NCBI GenBank assembly: GCA_021813275.1
Contig: JAKALD010000005.1
Span: forward strand, 1-35,264
Source: Pseudomonadota bacterium
Lineage (GTDB): Bacteria; Pseudomonadota; Gammaproteobacteria; Burkholderiales; SG8-39
Reading direction: 5' to 3'
Length of the DNA: 35,264 nt
The notes beneath the pieces were generated by a model, which was given only the letters and a program-made list of their open reading frames with translations, had not been told where the DNA came from and searched no databases. Numbering within the stretch: position 1 is the stretch's first letter; every line of letters starts with the position of its first letter. Of the stretch, positions 1-8,319 are shown one piece after another. The position numbers and the translations under genes were made by a program.

Positions 1-720
1 CGCCGCGGGCTCGAGCCGCGCCGCCGAGGCGACCCGCGCCACGACGCGGTAGGCGAGCTCCACCTCGCGCGGGCGCATGCCGGCCGGATCCGCGAGCTCG
101 AGCAGCAGCGCGCGCAGGTACTCGCGGCGCGCGGTGGTCTGGTGCGGGGCCCCCTCGTAGGCCGGCATCGGGGTGAGCGCCGCGCCGTTCGCCTCGGCGA
201 GCGTGTAGGCGCGGTGCAGCCCCTCCCAGGTCGCGCCGGTCACCGGCAGCGCGAGCATGTGCGCGAGCGACAGCCGCCGCCCGAGCCAGCGCAGGCTGCG
301 CGCGACGAGGCGCGCGAAGCCCTCGCCGCTCCAGCGCGCGTCGGCCTCGAGCACGATCGCCAGCCCGTGGGCGAGCTCCGAGGCGCTGTCGAACAGCGCG
401 CGCAGGATCCCGGAATCGCCCTCGCGGCCTTCGCCGGGACGGCCGCGCGGCGCGAGGTAGCGCGCGCCGAGCGCTTGCCACAGCGGGCGCGCCGCCTGGT
501 CGAGCGCGAGCAGCACGCGCGCGCGCCGCTCCGGCGGGAGCGACGCGAGGCTGTTCATGCCCTGCACCCAGCAGGTGAGGTCGGCGAGCGCGCGCACCGG
601 GTCGTCCTGCGGGAGCAGCGCGACCAGCTTCTGTGCGTCGGCGACGTCGTAGGGCGGGGTGTCGGAAGCGCGCGCCTGCCCGAAGGCGAGCTCGCGGAAG
701 CGGGCGAGGTTGAACGCCAT
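1..720 (-). CDS. hypothetical protein, 3' part (runs off window start)
   Basis: Continuous minus-strand reading frame starting MAFNLARFRELAFGQARASDTPPYDVADAQKLVALLPQDDPVRALADLTCWVQGMNSLASL; open to window edge. Confidence 0.65.
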   Translation of the reverse strand, partial: MAFNLARFRELAFGQARASDTPPYDVADAQKLVALLPQDDPVRALADLTCWVQGMNSLASLPPERRARVLLALDQAARPLWQALGARYLAPRGRPGEGREGDSGILRALFDSASELAHGLAIVLEADARWSGEGFARLVARSLRWLGRRLSLAHMLALPVTGATWEGLHRAYTLAEANGAALTPMPAYEGAPHQTTARREYLRALLLELADPAGMRPREVELAYRVVARVASAARLEPAA

Positions 721-721
721 G

Positions 722-1141
722 TCAGCGCTCCCCCATCACGGTCACCACCAGGCGCCGCGCCTGCGGCTCGAGGCGGTGCTCCCACAGGTACAGGCCCTGC
801 CAGGTGCCGAGCAGCAGCCGACCTTCGGCCACCGGCACGGTGATCGAGTTCGAGGCCAGCACGGCGCGCGCGTGCGAGGCCATGTCGTCCGGGCCCTCGG
901 TGTCGTGGCGAAACGCAGGATCGCCGTCGGGGGCGAGGCGCGCAAACAGCGTCTCGAGATCCGCGCGCACGGAGGGATCGGCGTTCTCGCACAGGATGAG
1001 CGAGGCGCTCGTGTGCTGCAGGAAGAGCGCGCAGGTACCGGTGCGCACGCCGCTCTGGGCGACCAGCCGCGCGACTTCGCGCGTGACCTCGGTCGTGCCT
1101 CGGCCGCGCGTGCGGAAGCTCAAGGTGTGCTGCGCGATCAC
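722..1141 (-). CDS. yjbQ: YjbQ/UPF0047 family protein (secondary thiamine-phosphate synthase-like)
   Basis: Translation VIAQHTLSFRTRGRGTTEVTREVARLV...FLQHTSASLILCENADPSVRADLE...TWQGLYLWEHR is characteristic; GTG start overlaps upstream stop (GTGA). Confidence 0.9.
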   Translation of the reverse strand: MIAQHTLSFRTRGRGTTEVTREVARLVAQSGVRTGTCALFLQHTSASLILCENADPSVRADLETLFARLAPDGDPAFRHDTEGPDDMASHARAVLASNSITVPVAEGRLLLGTWQGLYLWEHRLEPQARRLVVTVMGER

Positions 1142-2310
1142 TCGGATACCGCCAGCGCGCGATAGACCGCCGTCTCGAACGCGTAGAAGAGCGGCAGCGC
1201 TTTCACGTCGGCGAAGGGCAGGACCTGCGTGAGGAACACGCCGCCGATGCCGCGGCGCACGTCGATCCAGTAGTAGGAGTTCGCGAGCCCCGCCCACATG
1301 AGCGTGCCCGCCGCGCGGCCGGTCGGCGCCGGCGCCTCGTTGATCTGGAACGACAGGCCCCAGCTCTTCGGGGTGCCGGGGAAGAGCTCGGCGTCGTTCG
1401 ACACCGCCGGCATCGCGGTCCTGAGCATGCGCACGCACGTCTCGCCCATGTGGTTGCGCGCCATCAGCTCGACCGTCTCCGGCGCGAGCACGCGCCCGCG
1501 CCCGCCCGCGCCGCGCGCGAGGATCATGCGCACGAACTCGAGATAGTCGCGCGCGCTCGAGTACAGCCCGCCGCCGCCGCGCTCAAACTCCGGGTCCTGG
1601 CGCTCGCCGCGCTCGGTGGGCGCGAGCGCGCCGCGCGCGTCGCGCTGGTGGATCTTCGCGAGGCGCGCGCGCATCGATGGCGTGATCCGAAAGCCGGTGC
1701 TATCCATGCCGAGCGGCGCGAACAGGTTCGCGGCGAGGTAGGCGCCGAGCTTCTTACCGCTCGCCGCCTCGATCAGCCTGCCCGTCCACTCGAGGTTGAT
1801 GCCGTAGTTCCAGCGCTCGCCCGGATCGAAGAGCAGCGGCGCTTCGAGCGAGCGCAGCTCGCAGGAGCCCGCGCCGGGCAGGCCGGTCGCCTGCAGGTAG
1901 CGCTGGATCTCCGCATTCCAGATCTCGTAGCCGAAGCCCGCGGTGTGGGTGAGGAGGTGGCGCAGCGTGATCGGGCGCTTCGGCGGCCGGGTGCGCGGCG
2001 AGCCGTCCTCGGCGAAGCCTTCGAGCACGCGCGCGCGCCCGAGCTCGGGGAGCAATTCGGCGGCCGGGCGGTCGAGGTCGAGCGCGCCGCGCTCGACGAG
2101 CTGCATCGCGCCCGCCGCGGTGATCGCCTTGGTCATCGAGGCGATCCAGCCCACCGTGTCGGCGGTCATCGGCGCGGCCTCGCCCAGCACGCGCACGCCG
2201 AACGCGCCTTCGTAACGCGTGCCGTTGCGGTCGGTGACCATCGCCGCAACGCCTGGGACGTCGCCGGCTTCAACGGCGGAGGAGAGGAGCGCGTCGATCG
2301 CCCGCTTCAT
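1138..2310 (-). CDS. serine hydrolase / beta-lactamase family (class C-like, EstB type)
   Basis: 390 aa with SMTK motif (VGWIASMTKAITAAGAM) and YGINLEW; LRHLLTHTAGFGYE. Confidence 0.9.
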   Translation of the reverse strand: MKRAIDALLSSAVEAGDVPGVAAMVTDRNGTRYEGAFGVRVLGEAAPMTADTVGWIASMTKAITAAGAMQLVERGALDLDRPAAELLPELGRARVLEGFAEDGSPRTRPPKRPITLRHLLTHTAGFGYEIWNAEIQRYLQATGLPGAGSCELRSLEAPLLFDPGERWNYGINLEWTGRLIEAASGKKLGAYLAANLFAPLGMDSTGFRITPSMRARLAKIHQRDARGALAPTERGERQDPEFERGGGGLYSSARDYLEFVRMILARGAGGRGRVLAPETVELMARNHMGETCVRMLRTAMPAVSNDAELFPGTPKSWGLSFQINEAPAPTGRAAGTLMWAGLANSYYWIDVRRGIGGVFLTQVLPFADVKALPLFYAFETAVYRALAVSE

Positions 2311-2341
2311 CGGTCAGGTCGGGCGTTGCGAGAGCGCGGCA

Positions 2342-2590
2342 TCAGAAGGCGCGCAGGCCGTCGCTGAACGCGCCGTGCTTCTCGATGTGCTCGTTATAGG
2401 CGTCGAGGGCGCGCCGGTTCCTTCTCAGCCATGCCTCGCGCTGCTGCCGGCGGTTCGCCTCCGCGAGGCCGGCTTCGAGCAACGGCGAGAGGTTCAGCCC
2501 GAGGCGCTCGGCGCGCGCGCGCAACCGCTGGTCCACCACCAGGTCGGTCGCCTTCTTGCGCCGGCGCGGCGCGTTGGTAGGCGTGCTCAT
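2342..2590 (-). CDS. ccdA: CcdA-family type II antitoxin (no CcdB next to it)
   Basis: C-terminus NRRALDAYNEHIEKHGAFSDGLRAF is CcdA-like; the next minus-strand gene is the hydrolase at 2310. Confidence 0.75.
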   Translation of the reverse strand: MSTPTNAPRRRKKATDLVVDQRLRARAERLGLNLSPLLEAGLAEANRRQQREAWLRRNRRALDAYNEHIEKHGAFSDGLRAF

Positions 2591-2666
2591 CGGTTCGTCC
2601 TGTGCCGTGGCATTCGCGCAAACATAGACTATGCGCATCGCCGTGTGCGGGGCAAGCGCCGTTACG

Positions 2667-3284
2667 CTATCGCAACCCAAGCGCCTCGAAGCGCAGGTAC
2701 AGCTCGCGGCACGCCCAGGCGTCGGTCGCCGCGTAAGCGATCTGCACGGGCGAGAGGCGCGGCGCGGCCCAGTTGGTGGTTTTCGCGCCCTTCGGAATGC
2801 GCAGGCCGAGGAAGATCGCGGCGAGGTTGCGCACGCCCGACTGCTTCAGGCCGTGGCGCCGCGCGACGAGCCCGGCATCGAACACCGCGCGCTCCTCGAA
2901 GGCGAAGAGCTGCTTCAGCTCGCGCAGGTCGTGAGCGAGCGCGACACCCGCCTTGACGATGCCCGCCGCCCCGAGCAGCTCGGCGAGCGCCGCCGAGCAG
3001 TCCGTGCGCCGCAGCTGGAAGATGTACACCGCGCGCGCCGTGGCCACCTGCGCGAGCGAGGGCAGGTGGTGCTCGCCCTTCCTGAAGGCGGGGCGCGTCT
3101 CGGTGTCGAAGCCGACCACGCTCTCGGCGCGGATGTCGGCCATCGCGGCTTCGACATCTTCGGGCGAGGCGATGACGCGCGTCTCGCCCTCCCAGCGCCG
3201 GATGGGAAGCGCGATGACGTCCTCGCGCGCGATCGCGCGCTGGATTTCCGGGGGCAGCGCGCCCGGCCTCGGTGCGCCGCTCAA
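2667..3284 (-). CDS. 3'-5' exonuclease domain protein (RNase D-like)
   Basis: VVGFDTETRPAFRKGEHHLPSLAQVATARAVYIFQL...AYAATDAWACRELY; probable TTG start overlapping the upstream SDR stop. Confidence 0.85.
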   Translation of the reverse strand: MSGAPRPGALPPEIQRAIAREDVIALPIRRWEGETRVIASPEDVEAAMADIRAESVVGFDTETRPAFRKGEHHLPSLAQVATARAVYIFQLRRTDCSAALAELLGAAGIVKAGVALAHDLRELKQLFAFEERAVFDAGLVARRHGLKQSGVRNLAAIFLGLRIPKGAKTTNWAAPRLSPVQIAYAATDAWACRELYLRFEALGLR

Positions 3285-4021
3285 TTGAAGTGCAGCCCGC
3301 CGTTCACCTGCACGGTCGTGCCGGTCATGTAGGCGTTGCCGATCACCATGAGCACCGCCTGCGCCACCTCTTCGCCCGTGCCAAGACGCCCGACCGGGAT
3401 GCGCGCGGCCATCTCGGCGCGGTGCGCGGCGGTCATCTCGGTCTCGATCTGCGAGGGCGCGACCGCGTTCACCGCGATGCCGTCCTTCGCGAGGTGCGCC
3501 GCGTAGCCGCGCGTGAGCCCCTCCATGCCGGCCTTCGAGGCGTTGTAGTGCGCGCCCACCACGCCCGCGGCGCGCGCCGCGCCCGAGCTGATGTTGACGA
3601 TCCGCCCCCAGCGGCGCGCGCGCATGCCGGGCCACACCGCCTGCGTGCACAGGAACGCCGACTTGAGGTTGACCGCGATCGTGCGGTCGAAGTCGGCTTC
3701 CGAGAGCTCCTCCAGCCCGCGGCGCAGCGCCATGCCGGCGTTGTTCACGAGCACGTCGATCGGCCCGAGCGCCTCCTCGGTCGCGGCCACGAGCCGCGCC
3801 ACCGCCTCGGCGCCCGAGACGTCGGCGCCGAGCGCGACGCTCCTGCGTCCGAGCGCGCGGATCGCCGCGGCGACCGCCTGCGCGTCGTCGGCGCGGCTGC
3901 GGTAGTTGACCGCGACGTCGGCGCCCGCCTCGCCGAGGGCGAGCGCGATCGATCGGCCGATGCCGCGCGAGGCGCCGGTCACGAGCGCGACGCGGCCGGC
4001 GAGGTCGGGAACGAGGGACAT
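3281..4021 (-). CDS. SDR family oxidoreductase (3-oxoacyl-ACP reductase-like)
   Basis: GRVALVTGASRGIGRSIA (TGxxxGxG), NNAG, YNASK motif, C-terminus TGTTVQVNGGLHFN. Confidence 0.9.
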   Translation of the reverse strand: MSLVPDLAGRVALVTGASRGIGRSIALALGEAGADVAVNYRSRADDAQAVAAAIRALGRRSVALGADVSGAEAVARLVAATEEALGPIDVLVNNAGMALRRGLEELSEADFDRTIAVNLKSAFLCTQAVWPGMRARRWGRIVNISSGAARAAGVVGAHYNASKAGMEGLTRGYAAHLAKDGIAVNAVAPSQIETEMTAAHRAEMAARIPVGRLGTGEEVAQAVLMVIGNAYMTGTTVQVNGGLHFN

Positions 4022-4069
4022 GGTCGCCTCCATTGGAAAGTGCGAACGGCCGCCATTGTCGCGCAACCG

Positions 4070-4392
4070 CCGGCGCGGCGCTTCCAGCTGGTCATCTCGC
4101 GTCCGATCATTCACGAAGTGCTGGGCGTGCTCGCCCGGAAGTTCGCGCGCGATCGGGAACAGCTCGTGCGGACGGCCCTGTTCCTCGTCGAGCTGGGGGA
4201 GGTCGTCCACCCGCGCCGCCGGCTTCAGTGCTGCGGGACGAGCCCGACAACCGGAATCTCGAATGCGCGGCCGCGGGGCGTGCGCGCTGCATCGTGACCG
4301 GCGACCGGGCGATGCTCGACCTGCGCGAGCACGCGGGCGCGCAAATCGTCGCCCTGCGGCAGTTCCTCGATCTGCTGGAGACGCGTTCGTAA
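4070..4392 (+). pseudogene. PIN-domain toxin remnant, N-terminally truncated and frameshifted
   Basis: RFQLVISRPIIHEVLGVLARKFARDREQLVRTALFLVELGEVVHPRRRLQ in one frame continues as VLRDEPDNRNLECAAAGRARCIVTGDRAMLDLREHAGAQIVALRQFLDLLE in another; shift near 4227-4230. Confidence 0.75.
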
Positions 4393-4442
4393 GCGAGCGG
4401 CGGCGCTGGCGATTCGCGGCGGCCGGGCGCGATAATCTCCCC

Positions 4443-4757
4443 ATGCCTCCCGCCCCGGAGCCTTCCTACCGCGAGCTGGCGCTCAAGCTCCTGCCTTGGA
4501 TCTGCGTGCGCTGCGCGCGCGAGTTCCCGGCCTCGCGCCTCAAGGAGCTGACGGTGCACCACAAGGACGGCGACCACCACCACAACCCGCCCGACGGCTC
4601 GAACTGGGAGCTGCTGTGCCTCTACTGCCACGAGAACGAGCACGCGCGCGCGGAGGATGCAAGAGCGGGCGGCGGCGGCGAGCCGAAGAAGCCCCCCGCG
4701 GCGCACCGGCCGCTCGCGGGGCTCGCCGATCTCTTGAAGGAAAAGCGCGGGAAGTAG
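4443..4757 (+). CDS. yajD: YajD-like HNH nuclease family protein
   Basis: CVRCAREFPASRLKELTVHHKDGDHHHNPPDGSNWELLCLYCHENEH; CxxC...HH...N...CxxCH. Confidence 0.85.
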   Translation: MPPAPEPSYRELALKLLPWICVRCAREFPASRLKELTVHHKDGDHHHNPPDGSNWELLCLYCHENEHARAEDARAGGGGEPKKPPAAHRPLAGLADLLKEKRGK

Positions 4758-4830
4758 ATTCCCCCGACCCCGGGTTTGCCCGGTGCTCCGGCTGTGGGAT
4801 AATCCGGAATGCCGGAAAACGCAACAGGCC

Positions 4831-5085
4831 ATGGACATCGTCAAGCTGGGCAAGAAGGGGCAGGTCTCGCTGCCCGCGGGAGTTCTCCGTAAGCTCGGGC
4901 TGCGCGGCTCCGCGACGCTGCTCGTCGAAGCCACCGACGACGGGGCAGTCGTGCTGCGGCCTGCCGCCGTGTATCCGATCGAGCTGTTCAGCGACGCTCG
5001 CGTCAAGGAGTTCGAGGAGGCGGACCGGATCAGCGCGGCAGAGGCCGCGCGCGTCAAGAGAGCCGTCAAGCGCCGCCGGCGTTGA
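4831..5085 (+). CDS. AbrB/MazE/SpoVT-type antitoxin
   Basis: MDIVKLGKKGQVSLPAGVLRKLGLRGSATLLVEATDDGAVVLRP; overlaps downstream PIN gene. Confidence 0.8.
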   Translation: MDIVKLGKKGQVSLPAGVLRKLGLRGSATLLVEATDDGAVVLRPAAVYPIELFSDARVKEFEEADRISAAEAARVKRAVKRRRR

Positions 5086-5504
5086 AGCTGTTCCTCGACG
5101 CGAACGTCGTGTTCTCCGCGGCGCACCGCGCGGAAGGGCGCGCGCAAGCGCTCGTTGCGCTCGCGAGGGCGGGCCGCTGCCTGCTCGTCACGTCCGCGCA
5201 TGCGCTCGAGGAGGCGCGCAGGAACCTCGAGCTCAAGTCGCACGGCTATGACAAGCGCCTCGCCGCGGCGCTCGGCGCCATCGCCATCGTGCCGGAGGCG
5301 CCGCACGAGCTCGTCGCCTGGGCGCGCGCACAGGGTCTGCCGCTGAAGGATGCCCCGATCCTGGCCGCTGCGGTTCATGGCGGCGCGCATCTGCTCGTTA
5401 CGGGTGACGCGCGCGATTTCGGAAGCCTATATGGCCGCGCGCTTCGCGGGGTCACAGTGGTGACGCCCGCCCGGGCTCTCGAGGCCGTTCTGGCAGCGGG
5501 CTAG
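5082..5504 (+). CDS. PIN-domain toxin (VapC-like)
   Basis: MKLFLDANVVFSAAHRAEG...LPLKDAPILAAAVHGGAHLLVTGDARDFG; TTG start overlapping antitoxin stop. Confidence 0.85.
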   Translation: MKLFLDANVVFSAAHRAEGRAQALVALARAGRCLLVTSAHALEEARRNLELKSHGYDKRLAAALGAIAIVPEAPHELVAWARAQGLPLKDAPILAAAVHGGAHLLVTGDARDFGSLYGRALRGVTVVTPARALEAVLAAG

Positions 5505-5512
5505 GCCCGCGC

Positions 5513-6676
5513 TCAGGCCGGCTCTTCCTCGCCCTGCACCTCGTAGGTCGAAGGCCGTAGCTCGGGCACGGTGGCCGCGCGCCGCGCGAGCCACCAGCGG
5601 TACGGCGGCGGCACGAGCGCGAACTCCGGATCGGCGCCGAGCTTGCGCGCCGCGTCCATCGCCCAGTTCGGGTTGTAGAGCATCTCGCGCGCGAGCGCCA
5701 CGAGATCGGCGCGGCCTTCGCGCAGGATCGCCTCGGCCTGCTGCGCATGCACGATGAGGCCGACCGCCATCGTGGCGACGCCCGCCTCGCGCTTCACTTT
5801 CTCGGCATAGGTCACCTGGTAGCCGTAGCCGAGCGGCGCGCCCGGCACGGGACCGGCGAGGATGCCGCCGCCCGAGCAGTCGATCACGTCCACGCCCTTC
5901 GTCTTCAGCACCTTCGCGAGCGCGACGCTCTCCTCCGGCCCCCAGCCGGCGCCGTCGTCCACCGACAGGCGCATGAAGAGCGGCTTTTCCTCCGGCCAGC
6001 TCGCGCGCACGTGCTCGGCGACCTCGATCGCGAAGCGCATGCGGTTCGCGAGGCTGCCGCCGTACTCGTCGGTGCGCTGGTTCGCCGCGGGCGTGAGGAA
6101 CTCGTGGATCAGGAAGCCGTGCGCGCCGTGGATCTCGACCGTGTCGAAGCCGGCGGCCGCGGCGCGCGCCGCCGCCTTGCCCCAGGCTTCGGCGAGCGCG
6201 CGGATTTCGCTTTTGTCGAGCGCGCGCGGCACGGGCGAGCCGCGTTCGGCGGGAAGCGCGCTCGGCGCGACGAGCTCCCAGGCGTCCCAGTCCTCGATCG
6301 CGCTCGTTCGCTCGAGAGGCCTGCCGCCCTCCCAGGGGCGAGCGATGCGCGCCTTCCTGCCCGAATGGCCGAGCTGGATGCCGACCGCCGCGCCGCAGTC
6401 CTTCACGAGCTTCGCCACGCGCGCCAGGCCCGGCACGAAGGCGTCGTCCCAGATGCCGAGGTCGCCCAGCGTGCCGCAGCCGCGACGCTCCACCTTGGTG
6501 GATTCGAGGAACACGAGCCCCGCGCCGCCCGCGGCGTAGCGCCCGGCGTTCATCACGTGCCAGTCGGTCGCGTAGCCCTTCACGCCCGAATACTGGTGCA
6601 TCGGCGCGACGACGACGCGGTTCCTGAGCGCGAGCGAGCGCAGCGCGATCGGGCTGAAGAGGAGCGGGCGGGGCAT
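5513..6676 (-). CDS. NADH:flavin oxidoreductase / NADPH dehydrogenase (OYE family, NamA-like)
   Basis: MPRPLLFSPIALRSLALRNRVVVAPMHQYS...GVQLGH-like IQLGHSGRKA...GFDTVEIHGAHGFLIHEFLTPAANQRTDEYGGS. Confidence 0.92.
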   Translation of the reverse strand: MPRPLLFSPIALRSLALRNRVVVAPMHQYSGVKGYATDWHVMNAGRYAAGGAGLVFLESTKVERRGCGTLGDLGIWDDAFVPGLARVAKLVKDCGAAVGIQLGHSGRKARIARPWEGGRPLERTSAIEDWDAWELVAPSALPAERGSPVPRALDKSEIRALAEAWGKAAARAAAAGFDTVEIHGAHGFLIHEFLTPAANQRTDEYGGSLANRMRFAIEVAEHVRASWPEEKPLFMRLSVDDGAGWGPEESVALAKVLKTKGVDVIDCSGGGILAGPVPGAPLGYGYQVTYAEKVKREAGVATMAVGLIVHAQQAEAILREGRADLVALAREMLYNPNWAMDAARKLGADPEFALVPPPYRWWLARRAATVPELRPSTYEVQGEEEPA

Positions 6677-6748
6677 GGCGGCCTTTCTCGGAGCGCGAAG
6701 CGGGACCGGCCCGCATCTTACCCGGCCGCGAGCCACTACAATGCGGCC

Positions 6749-7417
6749 GTGAGCTCGTTTCCCGAAACGATCGAGCTGGAGACCGGGCCGCACCCCGACG
6801 CGGCGGTGATCTGGCTGCACGGCCTGGGCGCCGACGGCTCGGACTTCGTGCCCGTGGCGCAGGTGCTGGGACTGCCGCCGGGCCTTCACGTGCGCTTCGT
6901 CTTCCCGCACGCGCCCGAGCGGCCGGTGACGATCAACATGGGAATGCGCATGCGCGCCTGGTACGACATCGTGGAGCTGGGCGGAGCGCAGCAGGACGAA
7001 GAGGGCATCCGCGCCTCCCAGGCCCTGCTCGAAGCGCTCGTCGCGCGCGAGCGCACGCGCGGCATCGAGGCGCGGCGCATCGTGCTCGCCGGCTTCTCGC
7101 AGGGCGGCGCGATCGCGCTGCAGACGGGCCTGCGCCACGACGAGCGCCTCGCGGGCATCCTCGCGCTTTCCACGTGGCTGCCGCTCGCGCACACGCTCGC
7201 GGCCGAGCGCCACGCGATGAACGCCGACGTGCCGATTCTCCTCGCGCACGGCGAAGAAGACGCCATGGTCGGCATCGAGCGCGCGGCGGCCTCGCGCCGC
7301 GCGCTCGAGGCGCTCGGCTACGCGCCGGCCTGGCACACCTACCCGATGGGGCACGAAGTGTGCCCCGAGGAGATCGCCGACATCGCGAGCTGGCTCGCGG
7401 GCGTGCTCCGGCCGTGA
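6749..7417 (+). CDS. alpha/beta hydrolase, phospholipase/carboxylesterase family
   Basis: VIWLHGLGADGSDFVPVAQ...VLAGFSQGGAIALQTGL...AHGEEDAMV; GTG start. Confidence 0.9.
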   Translation: MSSFPETIELETGPHPDAAVIWLHGLGADGSDFVPVAQVLGLPPGLHVRFVFPHAPERPVTINMGMRMRAWYDIVELGGAQQDEEGIRASQALLEALVARERTRGIEARRIVLAGFSQGGAIALQTGLRHDERLAGILALSTWLPLAHTLAAERHAMNADVPILLAHGEEDAMVGIERAAASRRALEALGYAPAWHTYPMGHEVCPEEIADIASWLAGVLRP

Positions 7418-7983
7418 AGCTGCGCATACACGAGCACTCGCTCTTCGCGGTGCTCGCGCGCGCGCCGTGGTGGGTGAGCTTCCTGGTCGCGGGGCTCGTG
7501 CTCGCCGGGGCGCGGTTCGTGCTTCCGGTGCAGTACGCGGCGGCGTTCGCGATCCCCTTCGCCGGCATCGGCGCGTACGCCGCGTGGAAGCAGCTGCGCG
7601 CCCCGAGCGCGGAGCAGCTCGCGAAGACGCTCGAGGCGCTGCGCGCGATGCCCGCCGAGAATTTCGCGTTCGTGCTGGAGGAGACCTGGCGAAAGCACGG
7701 CTACGCGGTGGCGCGCCACGCGGGCGCGGGCGCCGACTACGAGCTCGAGAAGGGCGGGCGCACCGTGCTCGTCGCCTGCAGGCGCTGGAAGGCCACGCGC
7801 ACCGGCGTCGATCCGCTCAAGGAGCTGAAGGCCGCCGCCCGCGCGCGCAAGGCCGATGCGCTCTACCTCGCCGCGGGCGAGGTGACCGCGCAGGCGCGCA
7901 GGTTCGCGACCGACAACGCCGTGACGCTCGTCGAGGGTGCGGAAATCGCGAAGCTCGTCCCGCGCGCGGCGCAGCGGGCCTGA
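7414..7983 (+). CDS. membrane-anchored restriction-endonuclease-like (Mrr_cat type) protein
   Basis: Two hydrophobic N-terminal segments, then HGYAVARHAGAGADYELEKGGRTVLVACRRWKATRTGVDPLKEL...AQARRFATDNAVTLVEGAEIAKLV; overlaps upstream gene. Confidence 0.7.
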   Translation: MKLRIHEHSLFAVLARAPWWVSFLVAGLVLAGARFVLPVQYAAAFAIPFAGIGAYAAWKQLRAPSAEQLAKTLEALRAMPAENFAFVLEETWRKHGYAVARHAGAGADYELEKGGRTVLVACRRWKATRTGVDPLKELKAAARARKADALYLAAGEVTAQARRFATDNAVTLVEGAEIAKLVPRAAQRA

Positions 7984-8032
7984 CGCGCGCGTCAGAAACC
8001 ATGATCCGCGTCAACGATCGCGAATCGAGCGC

Positions 8033-8060
8033 TTGATCGCGCGTCGCGCGGTGCTAGGGT
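8033..8060 (+). promoter_or_regulatory. putative sigma70 promoter, extended -10
   Basis: TTGATC (8033-8038), 16-nt spacer, TGcTAGGGT (-10 at 8055-8060). Confidence 0.4.
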
Positions 8061-8065
8061 GAAGG

Positions 8066-8272
8066 CGAGCCCGCGGGGGCAGCCGGATACCGGCGATGCG
8101 GGATTCCCGGCGACCGTCGGGATACCGTGCCCTCGACGCCGCGGCAAGGGCGCCGCGGCGCCGGTCGCGGGCTCGGCCGCGGACTCCTCCCCGCGGGCAG
8201 CAAAGCGCCGATATGGCGCAGCCCGATGCAGTCGGGCCACAAGGCCCCGCCTTCGTGCGGGGCCTTTCTTTT
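8066..8272 (+). ncRNA. candidate structured intergenic RNA
   Basis: GCCCGCGGGG (8069-8078) can pair with CCCCGCGGGC (8189-8198); hairpins GCCGG-ATA-CCGGC, TCCCGGC-GACC-GTCGGGA, GCGCC-GATAT-GGCGC, GCCCGA-TGCAG-TCGGGC; ends at a strong terminator. No convincing protein in any frame. Confidence 0.45.
8241..8272 (+). terminator. rho-independent terminator
   Basis: AAGGCCCCGC-CTTCGT-GCGGGGCCTT perfect 10-bp stem followed by TCTTTT. Confidence 0.85.
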
Positions 8273-8319
8273 GCGGGCTGCGGGTAGGATAGCGGCCCCG
8301 CATTGCAAGGGAAGAATCC

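Noticed and set aside
142-843. Long plus-strand ORFs (e.g. 142-843, 1450-2367, 5747-6700 part, 31737-33860)
   Set aside because: Arg/Ala/Gly-rich translations antisense to well-supported genes; expected at this GC content.
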